Positions 35,905 to 44,821 of a DNA stretch of 64,000 nucleotides are shown here, in pieces; within the stretch, counting starts at the first letter, position 1, and each line of letters opens with the position of its first letter. The DNA is taken from NCBI RefSeq assembly GCF_018398425.1, contig NZ_JADPMV010000001.1, positions 1,612,001 through 1,676,000 of the forward strand, written 5' to 3'. The translations under genes and the position numbers were made by a program. The notes beneath the pieces are model-generated. The model was not told the origin of the DNA. It searched no databases and saw only the letters and a list, made by a program, of their open reading frames with translations. The stretch comes from Pseudomonas lalucatii. Its GTDB lineage: Bacteria; Pseudomonadota; Gammaproteobacteria; Pseudomonadales; Pseudomonadaceae.

Positions 35905-37412
35905 GTTGCCTCCTCTGGCGGCTGCGGGGCGATGCGCGGAATGCGCAGGGTGAAGCAGGTGCCCTGCCCCGCCGTACTCGCCACCTGGATCTGGCCGCCC
36001 AGGCGCCGGGTCACAAGGTTATAGACCACGTGCAGGCCCAAACCGCTGCCGCCGACGCCGCGTTTCGTCGTGAAAAAGGGCTCGAAGATGTGCGGCAGAT
36101 GCTCGGCGGCGATGCCCTGGCCGTCGTCCTCGAAGCACAGCACCAGCCAGTCGCCGTCGACCCGGGCGTCGAGCCGGACCTGCCCCGCCGCCCCGTCCGG
36201 GAAGGCATGGGTCACCGCGTTGACCAGCAGGTTGGTCACCACCTGGGCCAGCGCGCCGGGGTAGCCGTCCAGCTGGATGCCCTTCGGGCAGCCGTTGCGC
36301 ACCTGGATCGGCAGGCGCTTGTAGGTCGGCCGCAGACTCTCGACCACCTCGTCCAGGTAACGGGCGAGGTCGAACTCGCGGCGCGCCTCGCTGGTCTGGT
36401 CCACCGCCACCTGCTTGAAGCTGTGCACCAGGTGCGCCGCGCGGTTGGCGTTGGCCAGGATCAGCTCGACGCCCTCCCCGGCGCTGCGCAGATAGCCCTC
36501 GACCTCCGACTTCTTCAGACGCCCGGCCTCCAGCTGGGCGGTAAAGCGCCGGGTCTGTTCGGCCAGCACGCTGGCGCCGGTCAGGGTGATGCCCAGGGGT
36601 GTGTTGATCTCATGGGCCACGCCCGCCACCAGACCGCCGAGGGCCGCCAGCTTTTCCGCCTGGATCAGGGTGGCCTGGGCGCGCTGCAGCTCCTCGTAGG
36701 CGCCGCGGATGTCGCTCTCGGCCTGCCGCCGGGCCTCCAGGTCCTCGGCCAGGCGCTGGGCGATGCGCCTGAAACCGCCGAGCACCTCGCCGAACTCGTC
36801 GAGCCGGGTACCCGGCAGCACCAGCGACTCCGGCGGGCCACGGTGCTCGGCGGCCTGGTGCAGGGCGTCGCGCAGCGCCGCCAGGGGCTTGAGCACCTGC
36901 AGGCGCAGGCTCAGCGACAACGCCGCGACCAGCAGCACGTCGAGGGCGAGGATCTCCAGGAAGCGCCGCCACACCTGCTCGTTCAGCGTGTCGTGCATGG
37001 CCTGGCGCGACAGCAGTACCTGCACCCGGCCGAGCACCTGCTGCTCGTCCCGCCCGCGGTTGCGCAGGGGAAACTCCAGGTGATCGTAGCGGGCGCCCTG
37101 GCGGCGCGCGGGCTCCCGCACGCCGGCGGAGGCCAGCCGTTCGCCGTGCTCGCTGTGCACCTCGATGCCCAGCACCGGCGGCTTCACCTCGGCGGCCAGG
37201 TTTTCCTGCAGGGTCGCGGTGTCGAAGTTCCACAGCGGATTGACCAGGTTGGTCTGCAGGCGCTGCTGCACGCTGTCGCGGTCGCGCTGGTACTGCTCGA
37301 GCAACTGACTGCGCATGCTCCAGTAGGCCAGGGCCCCGGAACAACTGAGCAGCGCCGTGACCAGCACGACGAACAGGGCATTGAGGCGGAAGCCTATACT
37401 GTTTCTCATCAC
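35901..37412 (-). CDS. sensor histidine kinase
   Basis: 503 aa with GTG start at 37412, or the ATG immediately after at 37409. An N-terminal membrane segment (LNALFVVLVTALLSCSGALAY) and a periplasmic loop lead into a HAMP-like stretch. A HisKA-type H-box follows (VAGVAHEINTPLG), then N/D-box and G-box motifs near the C-terminus (DDGQGIAAEHL, GGSGLGLHVVYN). Phosphorylates the overlapping REC-HD-GYP protein. Divergent from a periplasmic solute-binding protein gene, which could present the stimulus. Confidence 0.92.
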   Translation of the reverse strand: MMRNSIGFRLNALFVVLVTALLSCSGALAYWSMRSQLLEQYQRDRDSVQQRLQTNLVNPLWNFDTATLQENLAAEVKPPVLGIEVHSEHGERLASAGVREPARRQGARYDHLEFPLRNRGRDEQQVLGRVQVLLSRQAMHDTLNEQVWRRFLEILALDVLLVAALSLSLRLQVLKPLAALRDALHQAAEHRGPPESLVLPGTRLDEFGEVLGGFRRIAQRLAEDLEARRQAESDIRGAYEELQRAQATLIQAEKLAALGGLVAGVAHEINTPLGITLTGASVLAEQTRRFTAQLEAGRLKKSEVEGYLRSAGEGVELILANANRAAHLVHSFKQVAVDQTSEARREFDLARYLDEVVESLRPTYKRLPIQVRNGCPKGIQLDGYPGALAQVVTNLLVNAVTHAFPDGAAGQVRLDARVDGDWLVLCFEDDGQGIAAEHLPHIFEPFFTTKRGVGGSGLGLHVVYNLVTRRLGGQIQVASTAGQGTCFTLRIPRIAPQPPEEAT

Positions 37413-37543
37413 CTACCCCCGCCGCTCACCGGCGAGATCGACCCGCACCGGGGCGACGGTGCGGGATGGACGAGGCGCAAGCCTTACCTACCACGATAGT
37501 CCACCGGGCCCATGCCGACTCCGGCCCCCGGCAGCGCAAGCGA

Positions 37544-38371
37544 ATGACGCCGATGATCGAATGCCTGAAGCGCCGCCTGAGCGGCCTGTTGACCCTGACC
37601 CTGCTGCTGGCCCTGACAGCGGCGAGCCATGCCGAGACCCGGGTCACCCTGCTGATCGACGAGGCCTATCCGCCGTTCACCTACCGCTCGAGCGAAGGCC
37701 AGGCCGCCGGCATCTATGTCGAGATACTGCGCGCGGCCGAACCGCTGCTGCGCGGCTATCGCCTGGAAATCGAGCCCATGCCCTGGCTGCGCGCGATGAC
37801 CGAGATCGAGGCCGGGCGGGCGCTGGCGGTCGTCCCGCCCTACTACCGCCCGCAGCAGCGGCCGTGGATCAAGCCCTATTCGCGGCCCATCCTGCAGGAG
37901 CGGGTGGTGGTGTTCTGCCACCGCGAGGTGTTCGCCGAAGGGCCGCGCCCACGCTGGCCGCGGGACTATCACGGCCTGCGCTTCGGCAACAACCCGGGCT
38001 ACCTGTCGGCGGACCAGCCGTTCTGGCGCGCCGTGCGCCGCGGCCAGATCCGCATCGAGGATGCCCCGGGCAATCGCGCCAACCTGCAGAAGCTGCTGCA
38101 CCGGCGCATCGACTGCTATTTCAACGAGCGCCTGTCGGTCCTCGCCGAGCTGGCGCAGATGCGCCGCGACGGGCTGTACGGCACCACGAACGCCGGCGCG
38201 ATAGTCGAGGGGCCGACCATCTCCATGGAGAACAGCCATGTCGGCTTCAGCGACCGGACCGGCGAGCGCTTCCCCTTCAAACAGGACTTCGCCCGGCAAC
38301 TGGACGCCGCCCTGCAGCGCCTGCACCGCTCCGGGGAAATCGAGCGGATCGTGCGGCGCCACACCCAATGA
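37544..38371 (+). CDS. periplasmic solute-binding protein (SBP_bac_3 family)
   Basis: 275 aa from the ATG at 37544 (nine bases ahead of the next ATG). A signal peptide ends near AASHAE. The mature part has the extracellular solute-binding family 3 pattern (VTLLIDEAYPPFTYRSSEGQ, GIYVEILRAAEPLL). No ABC permease or ATPase is adjacent. It starts about 130 bases from the divergent histidine kinase gene and may be a sensory binding protein; that is inference from context. Confidence 0.8.
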   Translation: MTPMIECLKRRLSGLLTLTLLLALTAASHAETRVTLLIDEAYPPFTYRSSEGQAAGIYVEILRAAEPLLRGYRLEIEPMPWLRAMTEIEAGRALAVVPPYYRPQQRPWIKPYSRPILQERVVVFCHREVFAEGPRPRWPRDYHGLRFGNNPGYLSADQPFWRAVRRGQIRIEDAPGNRANLQKLLHRRIDCYFNERLSVLAELAQMRRDGLYGTTNAGAIVEGPTISMENSHVGFSDRTGERFPFKQDFARQLDAALQRLHRSGEIERIVRRHTQ

Positions 38372-38434
38372 CCCCCGCCGGGCCGCCGCGCGACGCTTTG
38401 CAGGACGCCGCCCGTGCAGTACACTGCGCCACTA

Positions 38435-38450
38435 CTGTATAAATAAACAG
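38435..38450. promoter_or_regulatory. LexA (SOS) box
   Basis: CTGTATAAATAAACAG matches the gammaproteobacterial SOS box CTG-n10-CAG with an AT-rich centre. It sits 43 bases upstream of the yebG start, the position expected for LexA repression of an SOS gene. Confidence 0.92.
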
Positions 38451-38492
38451 TTTTCTAGCAACCCTATCAGCGTGAAGGCGTAGAGGTGATGA

Positions 38493-38756
38493 ATGGCCGT
38501 CGAAGTGGTGTACCGCAGCAGTCGAGACCTGGAGCGTTTGTTTATGGATAAGGCCGAAGCCGATCGTCACGACAAGATGCTGGAACTGGCCGAGTTGCTC
38601 GCCGAGGTGCTGCAGAAGGCCGTGCCCTCGCTCAACGAGCAGCAGGGCGAGGAGCTGGGTATCTATATGGCGAAGCACCGCGAGATCTTCGCCAAGGCCT
38701 TCAAGAACCAGCCCGACGCCCTGGGCGAGCTGGGCAAGGACGAGGCCGCGCAGTAG
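38493..38756 (+). CDS. yebG: YebG family SOS-inducible protein
   Basis: 87 aa. MAVEVVYRSSRD and the KAEADRHDKMLELAELLAEVL segment match YebG, a small cytoplasmic protein induced by DNA damage through LexA. Its biochemical role is unknown. The SOS box directly upstream supports both the call and its regulation. Confidence 0.92.
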   Translation: MAVEVVYRSSRDLERLFMDKAEADRHDKMLELAELLAEVLQKAVPSLNEQQGEELGIYMAKHREIFAKAFKNQPDALGELGKDEAAQ

Positions 38757-38766
38757 CCGCCACCCT

Positions 38767-39534
38767 CTAATAGACGGCCAGCAGGCCGGGCAAGGCATCG
38801 ACGATCAGGCCGACGCCGGCCAGCGCCATCAGCGCGAAGACCAGCCAGCGTACGCCCCGCAGGGACAGGCGCGGCGGATAGCGGCGCAGCAGCCAGCTGA
38901 GCAGCAATACCAGCGGCAAGGCCTCGGCGCTCAGCCACAGGGTGGCGGCATGCAACTGCCCCTGCGCCAGGACCAGCCCCAGGCGCGCCGCCGCATTGGC
39001 GGCGAACAGCGTGATCAGGGTGTTGCGGATCACCTCGTAGGCCAGGGGCTGGCGATACAGGTGATAGACGATCGGCGGCCCGCCACTGGAGAACAGGCCG
39101 TTGAGCAGCCCGCACAGGCCGCCGGCCAGCCAGAACGAGGGCTGCCCCGACAGCTTCGCCCGGGGTCTGCTCTGCACCACCAGCATCAGGCTGGCGACGA
39201 CGATCAGCACGCCGAGCAGCAGGCGCAGCCAGACGATCTGCTGGTCGCCCAGGGCGCCCAGGCCCCAGATACCCAGGCTGACCCCGAGCAGGCTGCTGAG
39301 CAACACCGGCATCAGCACGCCGCGATCCAGTTGCGGCCTGTCCCCGCCCAGGGTGCCCATGGCATTGCCCAGGGTCAGGATGCTGATCACCACCGCCACC
39401 TCGCCGAGCGGCAGCACCTGCAGGTTGGCGACCAGGCCGAGCAGGATCAGGCCGAAGGCGAAGCCGGTGAGGCCCTGCGCCAGGGTCGCCAGGGCGACGC
39501 AGCCGAGGAACAACAGATGCACCTGCACACTCAT
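38767..39534 (-). CDS. tauE: TauE/SafE family sulfite exporter
   Basis: 255 aa inner-membrane protein from the ATG at 39534, with GGAGG five bases upstream. Eight or so hydrophobic segments with the TauE/SafE signatures ATLAQGLTGFAFGLIL and LCGLLNGLFSSGGPPIVYH. Members of this family export sulfite or sulfoacetate-type anions released in sulfonate dissimilation. The nearby Xsc produces sulfite, which makes export of sulfite from taurine and isethionate catabolism the most likely role. Confidence 0.9.
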   Translation of the reverse strand: MSVQVHLLFLGCVALATLAQGLTGFAFGLILLGLVANLQVLPLGEVAVVISILTLGNAMGTLGGDRPQLDRGVLMPVLLSSLLGVSLGIWGLGALGDQQIVWLRLLLGVLIVVASLMLVVQSRPRAKLSGQPSFWLAGGLCGLLNGLFSSGGPPIVYHLYRQPLAYEVIRNTLITLFAANAAARLGLVLAQGQLHAATLWLSAEALPLVLLLSWLLRRYPPRLSLRGVRWLVFALMALAGVGLIVDALPGLLAVY

Positions 39535-39637
39535 CCCGCCTCCCTGGCCGGCCACCTCGGCCGGCCCGCCTATGGGCCCGCGCCAGCCACAGCCGGCCCA
39601 TGGGCACGCAGCTGGACATGCCGGCCGGTGGCCGGCC

Positions 39638-40702
39638 TCATCCCAGCCAGTTCACCGCGCCGAGGATCAGCAGCGCGAGGAACAGCGTCTCGCTGACCAG
39701 CAGGGTGGCCGGGCGCCAGCCGACTTCCAGCAGCGACTTCAGCGAGGTCTTCATGCCCAGGGCGGCGATGGCGGTGATCAGGCACCAGCGCGACACGTCG
39801 CCGGCGAATTCCTGCACCTGCGCCGAGGCCACGCCGCTGCTGTTGATGGCCACGAAGACCACGAAGAAGATGATGAACAGCGGCAGCGGCAAGGCCGGCC
39901 GCGGCCCCTCGCCGTTCTTGCGCAGCAGCAGCGACAGGCTGAAGACGATAGGCACCAGCATGGCCACGCGCAGCAGCTTGATCACCGTGGCGCTGTCGCC
40001 GGTTTCGTCCGACATGCTGTAGCCGGCGCCGACCACCTGGGCCACGTCGTGGATGGTGGCGCCGAGGAACACCCCGGCCTGCTGGGCATCGAGGCCCAGC
40101 CACTGGGCGATCGGCGGGTAGGCGATCATCGCGATGGTGCTCAGCGCGGTGACGCTGATCACGGTGAAGATGGTGTTGCGCTCGCTGTCCTTGTTCTGCG
40201 GCAGCACCGCGGAGATGGCCAGCGCCGCCGATGCGCCGCAGATCCCCACGCTGCCGCCGCTGAGAATGCCGAAGTCGCGCGGCTGGCCGAGCAGACGGGC
40301 GAGCAGGATGCCGAAGCTGATGGTCAGGAACACCGCCCCGATCACCACCGCCATCAGGGTGCTGCCCAGGGAGAGGATCTGCTCCAGGGTGATGCGCATG
40401 CCGAGCAGGGCCACGCCGATGCGCAGGATGGTGCTGGAGGTGAAGCGGATGCCGGCGACCGCGCGGCCCTCCTCGGAGAGGAAGCCCAGGGCCATGCCCA
40501 GCAACAGCGCCATCAGCATCACCGGCGCGCCGTAGTGCTCGGAGAGGAAGGCCGCGCTGGCGGCGACCACGGCCGAGGCGATCACCCCGGGCAGCAGCAG
40601 CGCGAGGCGCTGTCGGCGGCACATCAGCCAGGACGTCGGCACCGCCGCATCCGTGGTCTGGCTGTGGCTGGGCGGGATCGTGTGGTGTTGTTTTATTGTC
40701 AT
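39638..40702 (-). CDS. yeiH: YeiH family putative sulfate/anion exporter
   Basis: 354 aa polytopic membrane protein (UPF0324). About ten hydrophobic segments. Conserved motifs include MLMALLLGMALGFLSEEGRAV, IGVALLGMRI, and SGGSVGICGASAALAI. YeiH proteins are linked to sulfonate use in several bacteria and are suggested to move sulfate or sulfite. Together with TauE, it gives the locus two candidate sulfur-anion exporters. Confidence 0.85.
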   Translation of the reverse strand: MTIKQHHTIPPSHSQTTDAAVPTSWLMCRRQRLALLLPGVIASAVVAASAAFLSEHYGAPVMLMALLLGMALGFLSEEGRAVAGIRFTSSTILRIGVALLGMRITLEQILSLGSTLMAVVIGAVFLTISFGILLARLLGQPRDFGILSGGSVGICGASAALAISAVLPQNKDSERNTIFTVISVTALSTIAMIAYPPIAQWLGLDAQQAGVFLGATIHDVAQVVGAGYSMSDETGDSATVIKLLRVAMLVPIVFSLSLLLRKNGEGPRPALPLPLFIIFFVVFVAINSSGVASAQVQEFAGDVSRWCLITAIAALGMKTSLKSLLEVGWRPATLLVSETLFLALLILGAVNWLG

Positions 40703-40950
40703 GTCGGCACCTACACCCTTAGAGGCTAAGACTCGGAGTCTCGATGCTAGAGAAACCGTCCACCCCCCATTAGGGCCACGCCGCGGGCGTCGTAGGGGCC
40801 AGCCGCCGGAGCGCGCTTGGCCCAGAACGAAGGCGCCAGCTGGCGCTACGGGGCCACCGCGGCCGGCCCCTATAGTGGTGCGCGCACGCCCCGCGACAGG
40901 CCCCCGCGTGGGGAGACGGCGGGCGCCCGCCCATCACCCGGAGAGCCCCC

Positions 40951-41610
40951 ATGACCCTGGATAACCTGCGCATCGTCCAGCTCGGCGAACGCCTGTGCGC
41001 GACCTGGCAGCAGCCGCACCCGGCGTTCGCCGCGGGCCGGGATGCGCGCAGCAGCGACAACGGCCTGCTGCTGACCTGCTACGGCAACCTGGCCAGGGCC
41101 GCCGGCGCCGCCTGGCAGAACGCCGGGCGCACGCTGATCGACAAGACCTACCTGCGCATGCTCGGGGACCGTGCCGGCCTGGACTTCCTCGGCCTGAGCG
41201 CCGACGAGCTGGCCGCGCGCCTGGATGGCTTCATCCGCCGCGAACTGGCGCCGCGCTGGGTGCAGCTGGACGAGTGGCGCGGCGGCGAGGGCCTGGAGCC
41301 GGCCCTGGCGCTGCTGGAGGCCGGCAACCGGGCGCTGTTCGACGACGACTCCGGGCAGCGCGCGACCAGCTGGCTGCTGTTCTACCTCTGCCCGCAACTG
41401 CCCCTGCTGCCGATGCCGGCCGGCGCCGCGCAGCGCCCCTGGCTGCAGCGCGCGCAGGAGCTGCAGGCCCAGCTGCCGGTGCTGCCACGGCCCCGGCAGT
41501 TCGCCGGCGATGCCCGCCAGCAGGCCCTGATCCGTCAGCTGATCGAAGGCGGCGACTGGTGGCGCCGGCGGGTGCTGGCGGCCTGGCTGGCCGCCTCCGC
41601 CACGGACTGA
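40951..41610 (+). CDS. hypothetical protein, uncharacterised
   Basis: 219 aa, soluble. Starts MTLDNLRIVQLGERLCATWQ and contains many Trp/Arg pairs (GDWWRRRVLAAW). No catalytic motif I recognise. It is divergent from yeiH and convergent with DUF6506, sitting inside the sulfonate region but on the opposite strand. Confidence 0.75.
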   Translation: MTLDNLRIVQLGERLCATWQQPHPAFAAGRDARSSDNGLLLTCYGNLARAAGAAWQNAGRTLIDKTYLRMLGDRAGLDFLGLSADELAARLDGFIRRELAPRWVQLDEWRGGEGLEPALALLEAGNRALFDDDSGQRATSWLLFYLCPQLPLLPMPAGAAQRPWLQRAQELQAQLPVLPRPRQFAGDARQQALIRQLIEGGDWWRRRVLAAWLAASATD

Positions 41611-41626
41611 CGCCGGCCGCGCCGGC

Positions 41627-41926
41627 TCAGGCGAACGCCTGCTGCAGGCGCTCGCGCTCCGCGGCGCTGTACTGCACGGCGCCCACCGGAATGCGCCCGC
41701 CGAGGGCGCCGCGCACCTGCTCGACCTCCGCGGCGCTGAAGGCGCCGCACAGCTCGATCAGCTGCACGTTGCGGGTCAGCAGCTCCTGGGCCACCAGCAC
41801 CGCCTGCTCGACGTCCGCCACGCCGCACAGGGTCGCGGCGAACGCCTCGGACTCCAGGCAGCCGTTGTGGGTGAGAAAGTCCATGCCGGGGGCCTTGAAG
41901 ATGAAGGCATAACGTTGCAGAGCCAT
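41627..41926 (-). CDS. DUF6506 family protein
   Basis: 99 aa. RYAFIFKAPGMD and the following QLIELCGAFSAAEVEQVR match DUF6506. The gene begins 13 bases after the pta stop, so it is probably the last gene of an ald-xsc-pta-DUF6506 operon. Function unknown. Confidence 0.75.
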   Translation of the reverse strand: MALQRYAFIFKAPGMDFLTHNGCLESEAFAATLCGVADVEQAVLVAQELLTRNVQLIELCGAFSAAEVEQVRGALGGRIPVGAVQYSAAERERLQQAFA

Positions 41927-41939
41927 TGGCGGTTCCTCG

Positions 41940-42890
41940 CTAGTGGGCCAGGGCGCGGCGCGGCGCCTGCTGACGGTGGTCGATGAAGATGGAAGCCAGG
42001 GCGCAGGAGGCCAGCCGCGCCTCCAGCGGGTCGGCGCGCGAGGTCAGCACGATCGGCACCCGCGCCCCCAGCACCAGGCCGGCGGCGGTGGCGCTCATGA
42101 AGTACACCATCTGCTTGAACAGGAAGTTGCCGGCTTCCAGGTTCGGCACCAGCAGGATATCGGCATTACCCGCCACCTCGCCGCCGATGCCCTTGATCCG
42201 CGCCGCCTCCAGCGATACCGCGTTGTCGAAGGCCAGCGGCCCCTCGACGCAGGCGCCGCTCAGGGCGCCGATGGCCGCCAGCTTGACCAGCTCCGCGGCA
42301 TCCTGGCTGGAGGGCATGCTGCGGGTCACCTCCTCGGTGCCGGACAACACCGCCATGCGCGGCAGCTGGTAGCCCAGGGCATGCATCAGCTCGATGGCGT
42401 TGCGGGCGATATGGATCTTGTCGACTATGCTCGGCTGCACGTTGATCACCGCGTCGGTGATCGACAGCGCCTTGTCGCTGCCGGGCAGGGTCATGTGGAA
42501 GACATGGCTGAGGCGGCTGGCGGTGCGCAGCCCGGCCTCGCGCTTGAGTACCGCGCGCAGCAGGGTGTCGGTGTGCAGGTGGCCCTTCATCAGCGCCGCC
42601 GCCTCCCCGGCGCCGGCCAGGGCACAGGCCAGTTCGGCGCTCTGCCCTTCGTCGGCGGCGGCGAGGATGCGCAGGTCGTGCAGGTCCCAGTCGATGGCCT
42701 CGGCCAGGGCGCGGATCTGCGCCGGATCGCCGACCAGCACCGGCTCGATCAGCCCCGCCTCGCTGGCCTGCCTGGCGCTCTCCAGGCTCAGCTGGTTGAC
42801 CGGGTTGACCACCGCCGTGACCACCCGCGGCAGGGCCTTGGCCCGCTCGAGGAGGAACGCCGGGCATTCCCGTGGAATAGTGCTCAACAT
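41940..42890 (-). CDS. pta: short-form phosphate acetyltransferase of sulfonate catabolism
   Basis: 316 aa from the ATG at 42890 (GGGAAAG upstream). The PTA/PTB fold is visible in TAVVNPVNQLSLESA, AALMKGHLHTDTLLRAVL and SVQPSIVDKIHIARNAIEL-like blocks. Only the catalytic domain is present, as in the Pta that is linked to Xsc. It converts acetyl phosphate to acetyl-CoA. The xsc gene lies directly upstream, so the intended substrate is the acetyl phosphate from Xsc. Confidence 0.9.
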   Translation of the reverse strand: MLSTIPRECPAFLLERAKALPRVVTAVVNPVNQLSLESARQASEAGLIEPVLVGDPAQIRALAEAIDWDLHDLRILAAADEGQSAELACALAGAGEAAALMKGHLHTDTLLRAVLKREAGLRTASRLSHVFHMTLPGSDKALSITDAVINVQPSIVDKIHIARNAIELMHALGYQLPRMAVLSGTEEVTRSMPSSQDAAELVKLAAIGALSGACVEGPLAFDNAVSLEAARIKGIGGEVAGNADILLVPNLEAGNFLFKQMVYFMSATAAGLVLGARVPIVLTSRADPLEARLASCALASIFIDHRQQAPRRALAH

Positions 42891-43002
42891 GATTGCTTTC
42901 CCGATTGTTCGCGGTCGAAGCCGCAACGGCGCCCTAAGGCGCCGCTGCGGTGTTACCTAGGGACTCTTTCCCTTTCATCGCGAAGCGCGTTGCCGCGGCG
43001 AC

Positions 43003-44763
43003 TCAGACGTAGTCCTTGTACTTCTCCAGGAAGCGCACCGGCTTGGACAGCGCATCGCGGCGGAACGGATCGCCCAGCTCGCGGGTGCACATGATCTCGA
43101 TCACCGTGGTCTTGCCGGCCTTCTGCGCCTCGCAGGCGGCCTTCAGCGCCGGGCCGACGTCCTCCAGGCGGTCGACGGTGACGCCTTCGGCGCCCATGGA
43201 GCGGGCGATACCGGCGAAGCTCTGGTTCTCCAGGTCGCCGGCGACGAAGCGGCGGTTGTAGAAGTCCACCTGGTTCTTCTTCTCCGCGCCCCACTGGCGG
43301 TTGTGGAAGACGATGGAGGTGACCGGGATGTTCTCGCGCACGCAGGTCATGATCTCCATCATCGACATGCCCCAGGCGCCGTCACCGGCGTAGGAGATGG
43401 CGGTGCGGTGCGGCGCGGCGACCTTGGCGCCGATGATGGTCGGCAGGGCGTAGCCGCAGTTGCCGAAGCTCATGGCGGCGAAGAACGAGCGCGGCTGCTC
43501 GAAGCGCAGGTAGCTGTTGGACACCGAGTTGATGTTGCCGATGTCGGTGGAGACCATGGCGTCGGCCGGCATGGCCTTCTCCAGCTCGCGCAGGACCTGG
43601 CGCGGGTGCAGGTAGCTGCCCTCCTCGCCGCTCTGCTCCTTGATCATGTCCAGCGAGTATTCGTCCTTCTCATGGATCCAGGCGTTCAGCTCGGCTTCCC
43701 AGTTGGCCTTCTCCAGGGCGATTTCCTCGGCCCGCGCGCCCTTGTTCTCCAGGCAGCGTACCGCCAGGTTCTCCAGACGACCGAGGAGGTCGCTGGCGGC
43801 GGCCTTGGCGTCGCCGCAGATGCCGACGGTGATCTTCTTCACCAGGCCGAGCATCTTCGGATCGCAATCGATCTGGATCACCTTGGCCTGCTTCGGCCAG
43901 TAGTCCAGGCCGTGCTGCGGCAGGGTGCCGAACGGGCCCAGGCGGGTGCCCAGGGCGATCACCACGTCGGCCCGCGACAGCAGCTTCATCGCCGCCTTGG
44001 AACCCTGGTAGCCGAGCGGGCCGCACCACAGCGGGTGGCTGGCCGGGAAGGAGTCGTTGTGCAGGTAGCTGTTGACCACCGGCGCGCCGAGGTACTCGGC
44101 CAGCGCCTTGCACTCTTCCACCGCGTCGCCCATGACCACGCCGCCGCCGGAGATGATCACCGGGTTCTGCGCCTCGGCCAGCAGCGCCGCGGCCTCGGCC
44201 AGGCTCTGGGCGCCACCGGCGCTGCGCTCGATGCGGATCGGCGCGGGGATCTCGACGTTGATGTCGCCGTAGAAGAAGTCACGCGGGATGTTCAGCTGAG
44301 TCGGGCCGTTCTCCAGCATGGCGCGGTCGAAGCAGCGGGCGGTCAGCTCGGCCATGCGCGCCGGATTGGCGACGTGGCCCTGATACTTGGTGATGGTCTC
44401 GAAGAACGGCAGCTGCTGGGCTTCCTGGAATCCCCCCAGGCCCTGGCTCATGGAGCCGGTTTCCGGGGTGATCACCACCACCGGGCTGTGCGCCCAGTAG
44501 GCGGCCGCCACGGCGGTGACGAAGTTGGTGATGCCCGGGCCGTTCTGCGCGATGCACACGCCATGGCGGCCGCTGACCCGCGAGTAGCCGTCGGCCATGT
44601 GCCCGGCGCCCTGCTCGTGGACCACGGGGATGAAGCGGATGCCGGCCGGGGCGAAGATATCCATCGCATCCATGAAGGCCGAGCCCATGATGCCGAAGAT
44701 GTCGGTAACGCCGTTGGCGACCAGGGTTTCTACCAGGGCTTCGCTGGGAGTCATGCGTGGCAT
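43003..44763 (-). CDS. xsc: sulfoacetaldehyde acetyltransferase
   Basis: 586 aa. A ThDP-dependent enzyme with the Xsc-specific N-terminus (IMGSAFMDAMDIFAPAGIRF) and the catalytic Glu in VVHEQGAGH. The cofactor motif GDG-(x)n-N appears in YAGDGAWGMSMMEIM...FHNRQWG. It converts sulfoacetaldehyde and phosphate to acetyl phosphate and sulfite, the desulfonation step common to taurine and isethionate. AGAGGAA lies ahead of the ATG. Directly upstream is ald and downstream pta. Confidence 0.96.
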   Translation of the reverse strand: MPRMTPSEALVETLVANGVTDIFGIMGSAFMDAMDIFAPAGIRFIPVVHEQGAGHMADGYSRVSGRHGVCIAQNGPGITNFVTAVAAAYWAHSPVVVITPETGSMSQGLGGFQEAQQLPFFETITKYQGHVANPARMAELTARCFDRAMLENGPTQLNIPRDFFYGDINVEIPAPIRIERSAGGAQSLAEAAALLAEAQNPVIISGGGVVMGDAVEECKALAEYLGAPVVNSYLHNDSFPASHPLWCGPLGYQGSKAAMKLLSRADVVIALGTRLGPFGTLPQHGLDYWPKQAKVIQIDCDPKMLGLVKKITVGICGDAKAAASDLLGRLENLAVRCLENKGARAEEIALEKANWEAELNAWIHEKDEYSLDMIKEQSGEEGSYLHPRQVLRELEKAMPADAMVSTDIGNINSVSNSYLRFEQPRSFFAAMSFGNCGYALPTIIGAKVAAPHRTAISYAGDGAWGMSMMEIMTCVRENIPVTSIVFHNRQWGAEKKNQVDFYNRRFVAGDLENQSFAGIARSMGAEGVTVDRLEDVGPALKAACEAQKAGKTTVIEIMCTRELGDPFRRDALSKPVRFLEKYKDYV

Positions 44764-44821
44764 GTCGGTATTCCTCTCGTTGCTTAAGGGACGGCGACGG
44801 AGCCGCCGGTTTTATCGGGGC

